Positions 1 through 11,049 of a DNA stretch of 64,000 nt are shown piece after piece (within the stretch, counting starts at the first letter, position 1; each line of letters starts with the position of its first letter). Made by a program: the position numbers and the translations under genes. The DNA comes from Eutreptiella sp. 'Long Island Sound 2002' (taxonomy: Eukaryota; Euglenozoa; Euglenophyceae; Eutreptiales; Eutreptiaceae): NCBI GenBank assembly GCA_964036045.1, contig OZ038384.1, forward strand, positions 60,981,355-61,045,354, read 5' to 3'. Below the pieces are notes generated by a model that did no database searches, was not told the origin of the DNA, and worked only from the letters and a program-made list of their open reading frames with translations.

Positions 1-879
1 ACTTTACATATTGCCTTGGTTCGAGGCTCAACTCCCCATAGGCTTCGAGTACGAGCCTCGGGGGTTTGGCCATTTTGGCCTAATTTTCGACCAAAACTTG
101 CCCTCTTTCGAAGATAGAGTTTTGGTACGCATTGAATTGCGTGGAGCCATCGTTGAGTTGGCTCGAAAAACGAAAATGACCTAGGGGTTTTGGTCTTGTG
201 AGCATTGTGTTTGGTTATTAATGTTCATGCTCACAAGGCCACAAAGTTAGCGTTTGCGCACGCAAACGACTTGGGTTTGCGAGACCCATAGGCTGCCCAA
301 AACATCGCCATTGCCCGCTTCCCTATACAAAATGATATCCCCGCGTGAAAGGGGCATGGATGAAAGGCATAGGGGGGGGATGTAGGGTTCCGTCCAAACT
401 CATGGTACTTGAGAACCATGAGTTCGAGCGATTGACGGAAAAGCTTGCGCGCTGATTTTCTCGAAGACGCAACGGCGAAAAGTTCTTGTGAACACACCAG
501 ATAAAATTACATTAAATGCCCTCTAGATTCAGCCCTTAAGTTCTCTTAGAACCTCACAGGTACTCGAGAAAAGTTCATCACAAAACTCGCCACGGAGGAG
601 CGACAAAGGCGCGCGGACAGGCGACATCAGGCGGCGATTTCACGACAATTGGAAATTGCGGTAGAAATCGGGTATTTCACCGATTTCTGACTGAAAATCG
701 CCTAAGACAATAAAATTATGGTAATTCGAAATCGATTTATTGGTTAGAAATCAGATTCCAGATTTCGCGGGTTACAGAACAGGGATATCCCGCTGACAGC
801 GGGTGTCAACGGCCTCCGCACGGGTGTGACGGCTCGCAGGCCTCCGGGCGATGGGCCATAGGTTCTGGGTACCGCTTCA
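1..879 (-). repeat. LTR remnant of a minus-strand Ty3-like element, cut by the window edge
   Basis: The last 280 bases match the end of the long LTRs at 28105-31077 and 51130-51339, including the closing bases GGGTACCGCTTCA, which read TGAAGCGGTACCC at the LTR start on the minus strand. Positions 1-540 resemble 10421-10879, and 541-879 resemble 16077-16432, so this is the same LTR family as that interrupted copy. Identity by eye is only about 75-80 percent, so it may be the partner LTR of the gag-protease element at 6897-9022 or a separate subfamily member. The distal end lies outside the window. Confidence 0.7.
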
Positions 880-3367
880 TGCCATGCTCTGCCTGACCCA
901 CTGGATCCAGCGCCGCTGGCCATCCACGGGGACCGTGCCCTGGATTTGGGCCATTCCCACCGCCCACACACAAATCGAGGCGGGCCCGGACACGCGGCCA
1001 AACCCCCCCCCCAGGCCACAGCACTCCCTCACCTGCGGGTACCACGCCATCCACAGGGTCCTCCGCCGCGTGGGCCTTAGCCCAGAGCATACCCCCTTCC
1101 CACCACTGACCAAGAGGTCCACCAAATACGCAGGCTGGTCTGCGAAATCTTTGTCGCGGCAGCAGAAAACAGCAAGCTTCTCCTCCAAACCGCCCGGTCT
1201 ACACCTGACCAAGCAAGCGCGCCGCTGCGAGCGGACAGATACACCGACACAGCACACCCCACCGCGCAATTCCTGCCCATGGCCCTCCCCTCTCGCTGCT
1301 CGCCCGGGGACCCACCCCCGCCCACCATCGCGCGCACCCCCGGGCCCCGCGACACGGGCCTCCCCCACCCGCCCAAACAACAGCACGCGCCCGCCACGGA
1401 CCCACCCGCCAGACACCCCTCACCATCCCCCACACTGGACAACCCGCACACACCCACCGAGGGGAGCCCCGCGCCCCACGGCACGCCCACCCCGCCCAGT
1501 GGCCCGCACACACCCCCCGCGCACACCCCAGAAAACCCAGGCCCACCCCCCCCCCGGCCCCCGAATGCAGCCCGCGCGAACTGTTCCCCCCTCACGGACG
1601 CCAACCAACACAGCCTCACACATTGCAGGATCCCGGCCCAGCCAAGCCCGGAAGGAGAAGACCACAGCCCCGCGCCTCCCTCCCCCACCGCAGCCGATCC
1701 GATCGGCACGCCGGGCCGCCACGTCGCGGCCGGACTCCCCAAGCCACCCACTCCCAACCTACAGCCTGAGGACATACCCTCGGTCCTCCCCGCCGTGGCA
1801 GCAGCAGAAGCTGCCGCCCACAAACCGGCGACCGCCCGCATCACAGCGCAACCTGCCTCCCCCAAAAACCACCACTTCCTCCTCGTCCTCAGCGTCATCG
1901 ATGTCCTCCACCTCGTCCTCCGACCCCCCCCTCCCCGCCGACCTCATCCACAAGGCCACGGCAAAAGCCAAAGCTGCGGCCGCACACCAAGCTACCGGGG
2001 ACCCCCCGACCCCCACACAGGCGACCCAGGCACCCCGGCAGCACACCGGGAAACCCCCCCACCCGGCACCGGCGCCCTCACACCTCCAGACCGAGGTCCT
2101 CCTCAACCTCGGACCGGACCCCAAACCAAAACCCGACCCCAAACCCGAACCGGCGCCCAAACAAGCGCCACAACAGCAACAGCACCACCACCAACACCAC
2201 CCCACGCAGCCCATGACACCACAAACGCAACGACGCAAACCCAAGGGACACCGCCCTGACCCAAACCCTAATCCAAGCCAGGACCCCCCAACCGCCACAA
2301 CCCACGCCGCCCTCCCACCAGCTGCCGCCGCCACCACAGAGGCGGCCACCCAACACAATCCCGTCCAAACCCTCGTCAACATCCCCATCTCCAAGCGGCC
2401 CGTCATCCATCCCCCGCAAACCACCACCGCCGCCGGCCAGACCGACCCAGGGACGTGGGAGCCCTCGACCACAATCACCGTTAAGCCCGGCCCCCGACCC
2501 GCCCCCGCTGCCAACCAAACAGTACGGCCCCAGGGACTACACACGATGCCCGACCCCCCACCCCCGACAGGGGCACCGGGATATACACAAGGGGTCCTAG
2601 GGCCATACCCACAGCACCATCCCCATCACTACCAGCGCCACCACCACCAGCGGCCCCACCACCACCACCACCAACACCACCCCCACCACTACCACTGCCG
2701 ACCACCCTACCCCACCAGACCACTACCCCCCGTGCACGAGCAGCACCAGCGTATGGGATGGCAGCCACCGGGCGCTCCATCCCCATACCCCACCTACCAC
2801 CAGGGGCCACCCCCCCCGCACCAGCCACCGTATCCCCCGGGCCACCACGTCCACGCCGAAGGGGCCCCCCGGGCCCAACCCGACCCGTACCACCACCCAC
2901 TGCTGCCACCGCACCCCTGCCACCCCCCCCAGTACCAGGCGGCGCCGCGCGAGGCCCCCCAGGACCCGCCGACGCCACCTGACTGGCCCGACTTGAGCGA
3001 CGAGCCCCGATCCCGCAAACGGCAGCGCTTCCGCTCCCCCCCCGCACGGCGCACCCGACACCGGCACTCACGCTCCCCACACCACCACCACGCCTCAACC
3101 ACCCACTCGCGCCGCTCCCGTTCCCCAAGGCGCCACCGCGACCCCCCGGGGCCCCGCTCCCGCTCCCCCAGGCGCCACCGCTGCCCAATGTCCACCTCCC
3201 CCTCCCCCTACGAGCCCCGCAGGACTTCCTGTTCCCCCCTCCGCCCGTACGCGACCCCCAGCCCGAGTCCCCACCACCGCCGCTCCCGCTCCCCCAGGCG
3301 CCGCCAAGCGCACCACCGCCGCCCCATGTCCCCCTTCCCCTCCCCCCATAGGCCCCGTCGGGCTTAA
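851..3367 (+). other. Proline/histidine-rich open frame with RS-like C-terminus, doubtful gene
   Basis: An 838-codon frame is open here. The translation is dominated by Pro, Thr, Ser and His, has His-rich stretches around 2620-2720, and ends with repeated RSRSPRR-type motifs at about 3110-3350 that look like an arginine/serine splicing-factor domain. The RS-like motifs come from a repeated nucleotide block (CTCCCGCTCCCCCAGGCGCC near 3165, 3282 and 3423), and the last copy lies beyond the stop codon. A second frame (1279-2259) is also open. The ATG at 851 lies inside the LTR end. I regard it as composition-driven, with a small chance of being translated. Confidence 0.15.
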
Positions 3368-3615
3368 CGTTCCCCCCGTTGCCCGTACCCGTCCTCCAGC
3401 CCCAGTACCCGCCACCGCAGCTCCCGCTCCCCCAGGCGCCACCACGCCCACCACAGCCGCAGGTCCACGTCCTCCTCACCCCACTCCAGGACCTCGGGCT
3501 CGGACCCCCCCCCCCCCTCAGGCCCCCGCCCACCTCGCCTGGTGGTCTGCCCCCGCTTTGCAGGAGCTCCGCCGCTGAGTGAAGTGGGCCGGGGGAGGCG
3601 GGAAGGCGAGAAGGG

Positions 3616-3930
3616 GTGCACATGGTGCACACCTTCAAGGAGATCCGCACCCGCACCCCCGCCTACCCCAACGAGGCCGCCCCTGAGGCCATCATGCCGC
3701 AGGCGGCATGGGAGGCCCTCCTCCGGGATGCGGCCCAGGGCCTCCAGCCCCCCTACACCCCCCGAACCCTCCGCCAATGGCTCCAGGCCACCCACCCCCA
3801 GGCCTGTGCCACCAGCGCCCCCCCCCCACCCCACCACCACCACACCGGGAAGGGAAAGGGCAAGGGCAAGGGGTGGGAAAGGGGCACCGGGGGAAAGTGC
3901 GGCAAGGGGGCACGGAAGCGCCGACGGTAA
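3616..3930 (+). CDS. Hypothetical 104-residue basic-tailed protein
   Basis: This short ORF has more balanced composition than its surroundings. The first 60 residues look like two amphipathic helices (around AWEALLRDAAQ and TLRQWLQA). A proline/histidine linker follows, then a strongly basic tail with repeated GKGKGK and a final KRRR, which could bind nucleic acid or act as a nuclear signal. It begins with ATG within the purine-rich GGTGCACATGG. No family is recognised. It could be a small gag-like or nucleic-acid-binding protein of the composite element, or chance. Confidence 0.25.
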   Translation: MHMVHTFKEIRTRTPAYPNEAAPEAIMPQAAWEALLRDAAQGLQPPYTPRTLRQWLQATHPQACATSAPPPPHHHHTGKGKGKGKGWERGTGGKCGKGARKRRR

Positions 3931-5569
3931 CAGGCAGGCGCCCCTAGGGACAAGGCACCGGGAGCGACACAACGTGGGAGCAGGAAACCACCCGAGGGCC
4001 AGGGAGGGGAGGGAACAGGGACCGGGGCGCAGAGACGGAGGAGATCACGGCGGGCACCAGGACCCACACACAAGAAGGGCATGCCACGAAGAAGGGACCA
4101 GCGCCCTGCCAGCCCCAGCGGGCACCGCACGACCCCCGGGGGTGCATGCCCCCACCACACGCCACCAAAGCGCGAGCCAGACGCCGTACGGATCACACCA
4201 GCGCACGCCCACCGGCCACCAAAAACCACACAGGGGATGAAGGACACGCCTACACGGGGAGAACGGGCTACACCCACAGAGGAAGCCACCGGGAACACCG
4301 CTGCGCAGCCCACCACCACGCCCTCACCCCCATACGACAACCCCGGCCACCACAAGGGCCACCTCAGAGGCACCGGAAGAAAACAAAGGCACGGCCACAG
4401 CACCCAGGGCTAGGGACCAGGACCCCCAGAGGGCACGGAACCACGGCACAGGCCCCCCAGGGAGGGCAACCCCACGGACACCTACCCGACCCACCAGCCC
4501 GGACGGCACGCCCAGGCCCCCACAGCACGGAACCACCGAGCCACCCACACCTAACCGCACCCCCCAGCCACCAGCAAGCCCCACTCCGACCCGCACTCCG
4601 CACCACGACACAGGCCAGGCTGACCTCCACCGGCCCACCACGGCACAACACGAGGCAGCACGGCACACCGCACCACAGCCCGCCACAGTGCAACGCACCA
4701 CGACAAGGCACCCCAAAGCACAACACGCCACAGCACGACGTGACGCGGCGCGGCACAGAGCGGCACACCACGGCACGGCTGACCCTAACCTGAAGGACTA
4801 ACCAAAACAAGCCACCGCACACCCCGGAAGGCGCCGCACCAGCCCGCCACACACCGGCAAGGGGCCACCGCGCGCCCGGCAACAACGGTGGCGGTCCACC
4901 CAGAAGGTTAAAACCGGCACCGCGGAGACGAAAGGACACGGACAACCCCAGCCCCCCTAACCCGGAGCCGCACGAAACCGCCTGGCGCAGCCGCCCAGCT
5001 AGCAGAGCCAGAGCCTAACCCAGCAGGAAGGGGCGCCGAGCCCAACGTGTACATAACCCACCCGACCAATGGCGCCAGGACACGGCCAGGCAGAACGCAA
5101 CCACCAACAGCAACCCGGAAGACCACACTGAATGCAGACCAGTGCGTGCGCCAGCCAAGGGAAGGCAGAGGGAGGAACAGGCAGACCCCCCCCTAAAAAA
5201 AACAGGGGGGGGGGGGGAGCGAGAAGGACCCACAGCCACCAAACCGCTCACCAACACCGCAAGAGGCGGCCAAACCCCCCCACCCAGAAGGCACCGAAGA
5301 CAGGACCCCCCGAAGGGGCACAGAAGGACCACCCAGCCAAAACCGGCAACACCAACCCAGGAGCAACGGCCCACCGGGAAAAGGGAAAACGCGCGGACAC
5401 ACACCACGCTGGAAAAAGGAAAAAAAGGAGCCAGCAACGCAGCCCGAAAGAGAGGGGATGGGGGGACAGAGACCGCAAGACCCGGGACCAGGACAGCCAG
5501 CAACCGACACCACAAAGCCGAAACACACCAGCCCCCCCCCCCAAAAAAAACACAACCCAACAACCCAAC

Positions 5570-6120
5570 TAAGAAGGGCGGAGCACAGCCGAGACCGGAG
5601 CCCAGCAAGCACGCCCACACAGCACAACCCAGCCAGAAAAGGCGGGGAACAAGCAGGGCGCACTCACAAACACACACACACCCCGACGCCCCAGCCAGGA
5701 GTGGCGGGGCGCGGCGCCAACCGCACACCCCCGCACAGCACCCCCAACCAAGGGGTGCAGGAGACCATGCCGGGGGGCACACGAGCACAAACACACCCCA
5801 ACACCTCCCCAAGGAGTGGCGGGGCGCAGCCGAAACCCAGACCCCAGCACGCACGCCCACACCGCAGACCGGAACCGGGAACGGCGGGCTGCAGGCGGAG
5901 CGCGCAGACAACCACGCACGTCCCATAACCCTAACCACGAAAGGTGGGGTGCAGGCCGAAACCCAAGCCCAACCACAAACACCACAAACCCCAGCCGGCA
6001 AAAGAGGGACGACACCGCAACCCGTACCCAAACACACCCGCCCAAGACCCCAGCCAGGGCTGGCGGGGCTACCGAAACCCACACCCAACCACAAACCGGA
6101 CCCAAACACAAGCGCCACAC
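5570..6120. repeat. Degenerate minisatellite, unit about 60-70 bp
   Basis: Blocks of the form AGGRGTGGCGGGGCG...CCGAAACCC...CCCAACC recur about eight times (for example near 5575, 5640, 5695, 5750, 5810, 5940 and 6055). Copies are strongly diverged. The antisense strand is open for 367 codons (6118 down to 5015) and would give a Cys/Trp/Val-rich repetitive peptide, as in the satellite at 47.3-50.5 kb. I do not call a gene. Confidence 0.5.
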
Positions 6121-6349
6121 AACAGTAGGAAACCTAGTGTCCATAGCCCGGGCACTGAGGCAGCCCGTGCCATGCAGGTGACCCGGCCAAACGAGATCCG
6201 GAGACCGGGGGTAAGGTTGCATCCTAAGGCCTGCGCTGCTTTGGGAGTCGAGGCGGAGCGTGCGACACCCAAGCGCCTCGGAACCTCAGTACCAAGAACA
6301 TGCATGCATGCCTTGGGAACGGGATACGCCAGGAAGTCCGGTGAACCTC

Positions 6350-6612
6350 TAGGGTTCCGCCCAAAGGAGGGGACGTGCGCAAGCACGCGGGAACACCCTC
6401 CCGGCAAGACAAGCACCTCACGCTGGCGGCGATCAGCCCTTCCGGTGTTGCCCGGGGCCGCTTTGTTGGGGGCCACCAGTCAGGTCTAGCGGGATGTAAG
6501 CCGCCTCTCCTCTTCATGCGCGGAACCTCTTCCTGTCCGTAACAGGGGCGACGCCAGGGGGAACCATGGGGCGCCTCTCCACGACCGAGTGCACCTACCT
6601 ACCTACCTTCCT
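6350..6612 (+). repeat. Tail module of the composite element with CTAC repeats
   Basis: CCGCCCAAAGGAGGGG at 6358 followed by ACACCCTCCC matches 50812-50875 in the second copy, and both modules end in four tandem CTAC/CTTC units. A retained 3' tail ending in a short tandem repeat is typical of target-primed (LINE-type) retroelements; that assignment is inference. Confidence 0.4.
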
Positions 6613-6896
6613 ACCCAACTCCATCTCATCCAAAAGAGTGCACATGAAGTGCTTGGTGCTAATTCGGAGGCCTGAGTCATGCCAGTTTTCACATAAAAAT
6701 CATTTGTTTTATCCATTTGTGATTGAATCTTTGTACTTAAGCCTGCTTCGTCTATCTGCAGTCCTTCTGTGATACACTGGATTTCAAAACTATTCATTGA
6801 TTCGATCCACATCCTGTTCTTGCTCTACTTGCTGCTTTGGTCCTGTTTTTCAACACCAAAACTTGCAGGATTTCATCAAAACTATTAGGGCGCTAA
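6613..6896. other. Spacer between composite element and protease relic
   Basis: AT-richer sequence with no recognised gene. It is the junction at which the minus-strand gag-protease element loses its reverse transcriptase and downstream parts. Confidence 0.4.
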
Positions 6897-7383
6897 TCAG
6901 GGATATCTTTCTGAAGGGCGTTCTTTGGCATGTGGTATGGGGCTTCGAACCACACTTGCTCTCGAGGTACTAGATGAACGTGTCGAAAGAAGATCCAACT
7001 TCGAAGCGGCTTGGAATTGCAACTGCGTGGAATGCCTTGACTCGTCGAAGGACAATCGGTATGAACTCGAACTATGTCGTATGTCTGCATACCGTGCCTT
7101 CCAGTTGACAGTCGGATTATAGCTTCGAAGCCATGGTAGCCCAGGTACCACATCTGGCAGAATCTCCGAAACCTTGAAGTGATGTCGAAATACGAGTTCT
7201 CCAACTCGAACATAAGCTCTCGTGTAGTATTGCACCTCGACTTGGACACCTCCGGCTGTTGATATGTGTCCAGGGTTGTTCGGTTTGTAGAGGGGAAGTC
7301 GCGCCCCCTTTGCAGTCTGCATCGACATGAAGTCACTCGCCGCTCCTCAGTCAACTAACAATTCCACGCTAGAGTCAAAGGAG
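6897..7383 (-). pseudogene. Retrotransposon aspartic protease relic
   Basis: Reading on the minus strand, the frame gives LLVD-stop-GAASDFMS, the retropepsin active-site block in which the Ser/Thr of D(S/T)G is replaced by TGA (7347-7349). About 60 residues later it gives PDVVPGLPWLRSYNPTVNW, the typical C-terminal block of plant-type Ty3 proteases (usually ILGxPWLRxYNPxIDW). It lies just downstream of the gag at 7511-9022, in another frame. No reverse transcriptase follows. The enzyme would have cut the gag-pol polyprotein. It is dead as read, because the nonsense codon hits the catalytic triad. Confidence 0.7.
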
Positions 7384-7510
7384 TGGTCACGACTTGCGCA
7401 AATGCGCCCTCGAACCGTGAACAGAGTCGCATGCTCAGGTTCGGTTCCTTCGACGTTGACACTCCCAAGTGTCAAATTTTTTTCGGGTTTGTTGGTACTT
7501 GTGGCGGAGT

Positions 7511-9022
7511 TCAGCTCTTCTCGAGGACGTCCACCACCAGGTCTTCGAAGATGGTTTTTAGGCTGTTGTGGGCCGTTCTCTGCTCTTGGAGCGAGATCGA
7601 AACCGCCCCTTTACTGTCCCGACTCTGATCTGTTCGAGGCGTGCCTGATCTCGATTCCCGACGTTCTCTTCCTCGAGATGGCGGGCTGTTCTTCGAACAG
7701 TCGCGGTCCAAGTGGCTATGTTCGCCACAGTTGTAGCAGCGCCTCGTTTCTCGTCCATTTTGGCGACTGAACGGATCATTTCGACGTTCGCCAATGTAGG
7801 CGTGTAGTTCTTGTCGAAGCTTGGCAATTGTATCGAGATTCATGGGCTCCGGCACAGTCGAAGCCATTGAAGCTGCAGCTGGAGTCGGCGTAGGATTGAC
7901 GTGCGGTGTTGGTATAGGATTTGAAGGAAACATTGTAGAAGTCGAAATTGGCGGAACCATCATAGGCAGGGGTCTCGAGACCGCAGCACCCGCGGTGTCC
8001 GTTCTCGTTCTCGACGCGTTCTGTACCTCTTCGAGTTGATAGCCAGCCGCCATGTAGGCTTCTGCGATGGTCTCCATCAGCGTATGGAAGCCGGCTGGTC
8101 TTCCAGAACGCCATTTCGAAGGGACCTCAACGATGTACTGTCGGCGAACGGCGTCATTCGACAACCCTTCAACAAATCGAGAGTTAACGAGGTAACCCAT
8201 CTGGAGGTCACTGGTATTGACCTTCGACTTGATGAGGCAAGTTCGAAACTCCTTCACGTAGTCCGCATGTCGAGGGAACTCACTTTCTCTCAAGGTCAAC
8301 ATTCTCAATAGGTACACTGGCTCATGGGATATGCAATCGAGGCGCTGACCCAACACACGCATGAGCTCGAACCAGTCATCTTGTACAACTTTCGTCAAAC
8401 TGTGATAGGACTCGACAGCATCGCCTTCGAGGAGGAACGGTATGGTGGTGACCTGATCCACGGGTAAAGTGATATCCGACAGAGCGAAGGCTCGCATAAG
8501 GTCCCCCTTCCAAGTTCGAAATTCTCCTGATCCTGGTTTCCCAAAAAATAATCGAATCAGCTTGCGTAGGCGTTCAACACAACGTCCCAGGATCTCGAAA
8601 GTTGGAGCACGAGGATTCATGGTATTCACCCGATGGGCTTGATTCATTGGGTTGGCTGGATTCATCGATGGATCAAAGAGAGGTGCTTGTAGAGGTGATT
8701 GTTGCGGTGGATAATGTTGAGGCGGCTGATTGTTCGATGGTGAATACGGCGGATAGCTCGAAGGAGACGGTTGTGGTTGTGGTTGTGGTTGAGGGTGTTG
8801 TGGTGGAAACTGGAAGTGACTCGAAGGTTGTTGAAGCGAAACTTGTGCAAACTCGTTGAGAAGGACATAACATTGCAAAAGTTCATGTTCCAGGCGTCGG
8901 AGTTCACTTACTGCTGCTAGTGTTGCATTCTCCGTCGAGGACTGCAAAATGTCGGCTCTGTGATCAGTTGCTGCAGTGGCATTTGCTGCTGATGTCTGCA
9001 ACGCATCGATGCGCTGCTCCAA
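7511..9022 (-). CDS. Ty3-like retrotransposon Gag with CCHC zinc knuckle
   Basis: This is an intact 503-residue frame. The N-terminus (1-65) is a likely coiled coil (MEQRIDALQTSAANATAATD onwards). A Pro/Gln-rich linker spans about 66-125. The capsid-like core (about 150-330) includes FRTWKGDLMRAFALSD, FLLEGDAVESY and LVNSRFVEGLSNDAVRRQY, the pattern of the retrotransposon Gag family. A CX2CX4HX4C knuckle, CYNCGEHSHLDRDC, is at 429-442 and is followed by an Arg/Ser-rich RNA-binding tail. Gag forms the virus-like particle and packages element RNA. A protease relic follows in another frame; pol is missing, so the copy is not autonomous. Confidence 0.85.
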   Translation of the reverse strand: MEQRIDALQTSAANATAATDHRADILQSSTENATLAAVSELRRLEHELLQCYVLLNEFAQVSLQQPSSHFQFPPQHPQPQPQPQPSPSSYPPYSPSNNQPPQHYPPQQSPLQAPLFDPSMNPANPMNQAHRVNTMNPRAPTFEILGRCVERLRKLIRLFFGKPGSGEFRTWKGDLMRAFALSDITLPVDQVTTIPFLLEGDAVESYHSLTKVVQDDWFELMRVLGQRLDCISHEPVYLLRMLTLRESEFPRHADYVKEFRTCLIKSKVNTSDLQMGYLVNSRFVEGLSNDAVRRQYIVEVPSKWRSGRPAGFHTLMETIAEAYMAAGYQLEEVQNASRTRTDTAGAAVSRPLPMMVPPISTSTMFPSNPIPTPHVNPTPTPAAASMASTVPEPMNLDTIAKLRQELHAYIGERRNDPFSRQNGRETRRCYNCGEHSHLDRDCSKNSPPSRGRERRESRSGTPRTDQSRDSKGAVSISLQEQRTAHNSLKTIFEDLVVDVLEKS

Positions 9023-9660
9023 TTCGATGACCTTGGCTTAAGCTTTTGCAAGCTCCTGTGACAAGCTGTGAAGATCACGAGATATGCATGGAAACCACTC
9101 ACTTCCTCGACTTGCGATGCGCTCTGCGATGAATTTTTCTAACGAACTCTAAAACTCGTGATGCAACGGCGAGTCGGATCGACACAGGCAATCTCGGATG
9201 AAGTTCAGCATAGCTTCGTCTTCAAAGGGTCGCTTCATTTCAAGCTGAAATCAAAGACGGCGTCGAAGACTGTAACGCAGAGGTCGACGATATTGATCTC
9301 TCCGCCACCTAGCTGGCTACCACTTGTTGTGGTTTGACTTGGGAACTGTCTTGTTTCTCGAAAATCCTAAAATACGACAAACCTGTTTTTGCGCAGGATC
9401 TTTAGGCGGAGCATCAATTCATACACACTTCACAAATTCGAAGACAAAAACGCTGTTCAAAGATATCGAAGTGATATACAGCACTTCGTTCAACTGGCAT
9501 CTCGATGCTTCAGATATATTCACAGGCTGCAGCGTGATTGCGACTCGCGCGCTCGCTGTGCTGCTGCTGCTCGAAACCATAACACTAAAATGGCCAAAAC
9601 AGCGAAATTTGGTCCACACTCACGATACCATATCTCCATGACCATGGCAAGCAATAATTA
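9023..9660 (-). other. Leader between the interrupted LTR and gag
   Basis: This stretch has no convincing ORF. It corresponds to the untranslated leader upstream of the gag ATG at 9022. No primer-binding site could be fixed with confidence near 9660. Confidence 0.35.
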
Positions 9661-10879
9661 ACCAAACATGCTATAGACACATGGGCCCAGGTCCCAATAT
9701 ATGCCCCATACCAGCACTCGAGGTTGCCTCTCGACATTTTCCCCCGTGGCGAAAAAATGGTACACAAAAAAAGGCAAGCAGCAACATACCCCATATTGGG
9801 TCACCCTTGGAACTCCCATCCCAAGGCGAGGATACATGGGGACGTAGCCTATTCGAGACTGATTCTTGTACCCTTTCCAAATCGCCCTTAACCTTGGATA
9901 CCGGGCGCACACAGCCACGGGGCTGAAATGAGGGAGAGAGTGAATTTCGAACCATTGTGGCCCAAAAGAGGGTTAGTTGTCCCAAAAGTGATCACTCCAA
10001 AAACTGTACCTCCGGCTCCCAAGGGAGATGGACTTTGGGCTTTTGCGTGGAAGCAAACCAAGGCCTGAGGTCCATTCATCAACAACGGTTTGGGTTCAAA
10101 GCACAAGAGAAGCATTTTTAACACCGCAATCCTTGGAGCACACCAAAAGTGGGAAAAGGGGCCAAAATGTCAATATCGGGACATCTATACCCATCGGGCA
10201 CCAAAGCCCATATAAGATCGCATCTGGCTAAATTGAAGGATCCATAGTAAGTGTTCACAAACATGCTTACTATGGGTCAAGTCGTTCTCTTGGATCCCAA
10301 GTCAATCGTGCATGCATATGGGCACGTGTGCAAGCCTGCTCACAAGGCAATAATACATAAAATAATAGGCAAGCTAGGAAAATTCAAACAAGCCATGCGC
10401 GATGTTGTTCGTGGTCCCTAGTTTGCATATTGCCTCGGTTCCAGGCGAACGAGCCATTTGGGCCAAATTTAAGAGGAAAAGTCGTCTTTTCAAGCGACCA
10501 TGTTTTGGTACGCATTGAATTGCGTGAAGCCATCGTTGAGTTCGCTCCAAAATGGAAAATCTCCCAGGGCTTTTGGTCTTGTGAGCATTGTGTTAAGTTA
10601 TTTACGTTCATGCTCATAAGTACACAAAGTTAGCGTTAGCGCAGAATAAAAACTTGGGTTTTTCGCACCCTTAAGTGTCCCAAAACACCCTTGTAAGCCG
10701 CTTCCCCAAAGGAAGCGATATGCCCATGTGAAAGGGGTATGAAAGGAAGGCAAAGGGGAGAGGTGTAGAGTACCGTGAGTTTGGTCCCTTGGCGCCGAAA
10801 CTGGCGCGTCGATTTTCTCCTAGACGCGATAGTCAAAAATTTTGGTAAGTACACGGGATGAAAGTGCGTGAAATACCCT
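9660..10879 (-). repeat. Distal part of an LTR, interrupted by the element at 10880-16076
   Basis: Positions 10421-10879 resemble 1-540. The interruption resumes at 16077 with sequence resembling 541 onwards: AAAGGTCAAAACAAAACTAGCC matches AAAAGTTCATCACAAAACTCGCC. The two pieces therefore made one LTR before a later insertion. The left edge is approximate. It is placed as the 5' LTR of the gag-protease copy at 6897-9022. Confidence 0.55.
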
Positions 10880-11038
10880 AAAAACCAAGTGATGAGCACG
10901 GGGACGAAACGGAAATCATAGTATCACTGCAAACAGTAATAGATGTGTACCAGAAATACAACAAATCACTGTAGATCAAGCAATATCAAATAATACAATG
11001 TATGTACATGCGACACATGGGCTGGGTCCCCGGTTACA
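10880..11038 (-). repeat. 159-bp terminal direct repeat (short LTR), left copy
   Basis: It matches 15918-16076 with about 90 percent identity and the same length. On the minus strand it starts TGTAACCGGG. Immediately upstream on that strand (11039-11049) is AAGTGGGGGGG, a polypurine tract, as expected before a 3' LTR. Confidence 0.6.
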
Positions 11039-11049
11039 CCCCCCCACTT
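11039..11049 (-). other. Polypurine tract of the small LTR element
   Basis: AAGTGGGGGGG on the minus strand directly abuts the TG start of the 159-bp repeat, the standard position for plus-strand DNA priming. Confidence 0.5.

Larger units (their letters stand above)
880..6612. repeat. C-rich low-complexity composite insertion ending in a CTAC microsatellite
   Basis: The block starts directly after the LTR end at 879. The plus strand is extremely C-rich to about 3580. It then becomes CA-rich (4500-4800), has a 14-G run near 5203-5216, a degenerate minisatellite (5570-6120), and a tail ending in CTACCTACCTACC at about 6594-6606. The same order of parts occurs at 44984-51045, so the two are probably members of one family. 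Many reading frames are open here on both strands because stop codons are rare in such composition, so long ORFs are weak evidence of coding. Confidence 0.55.

Noticed and set aside
877-1898. Glycine/arginine-rich minus-strand genes opposite the C-rich block
   Set aside because: They are shadows of the extreme strand composition; no domain is present and several frames overlap.
5925-5940. Telomeric CCCTAA motif
   Set aside because: Only isolated single copies occur (also near 2263), with no tandem telomere array.
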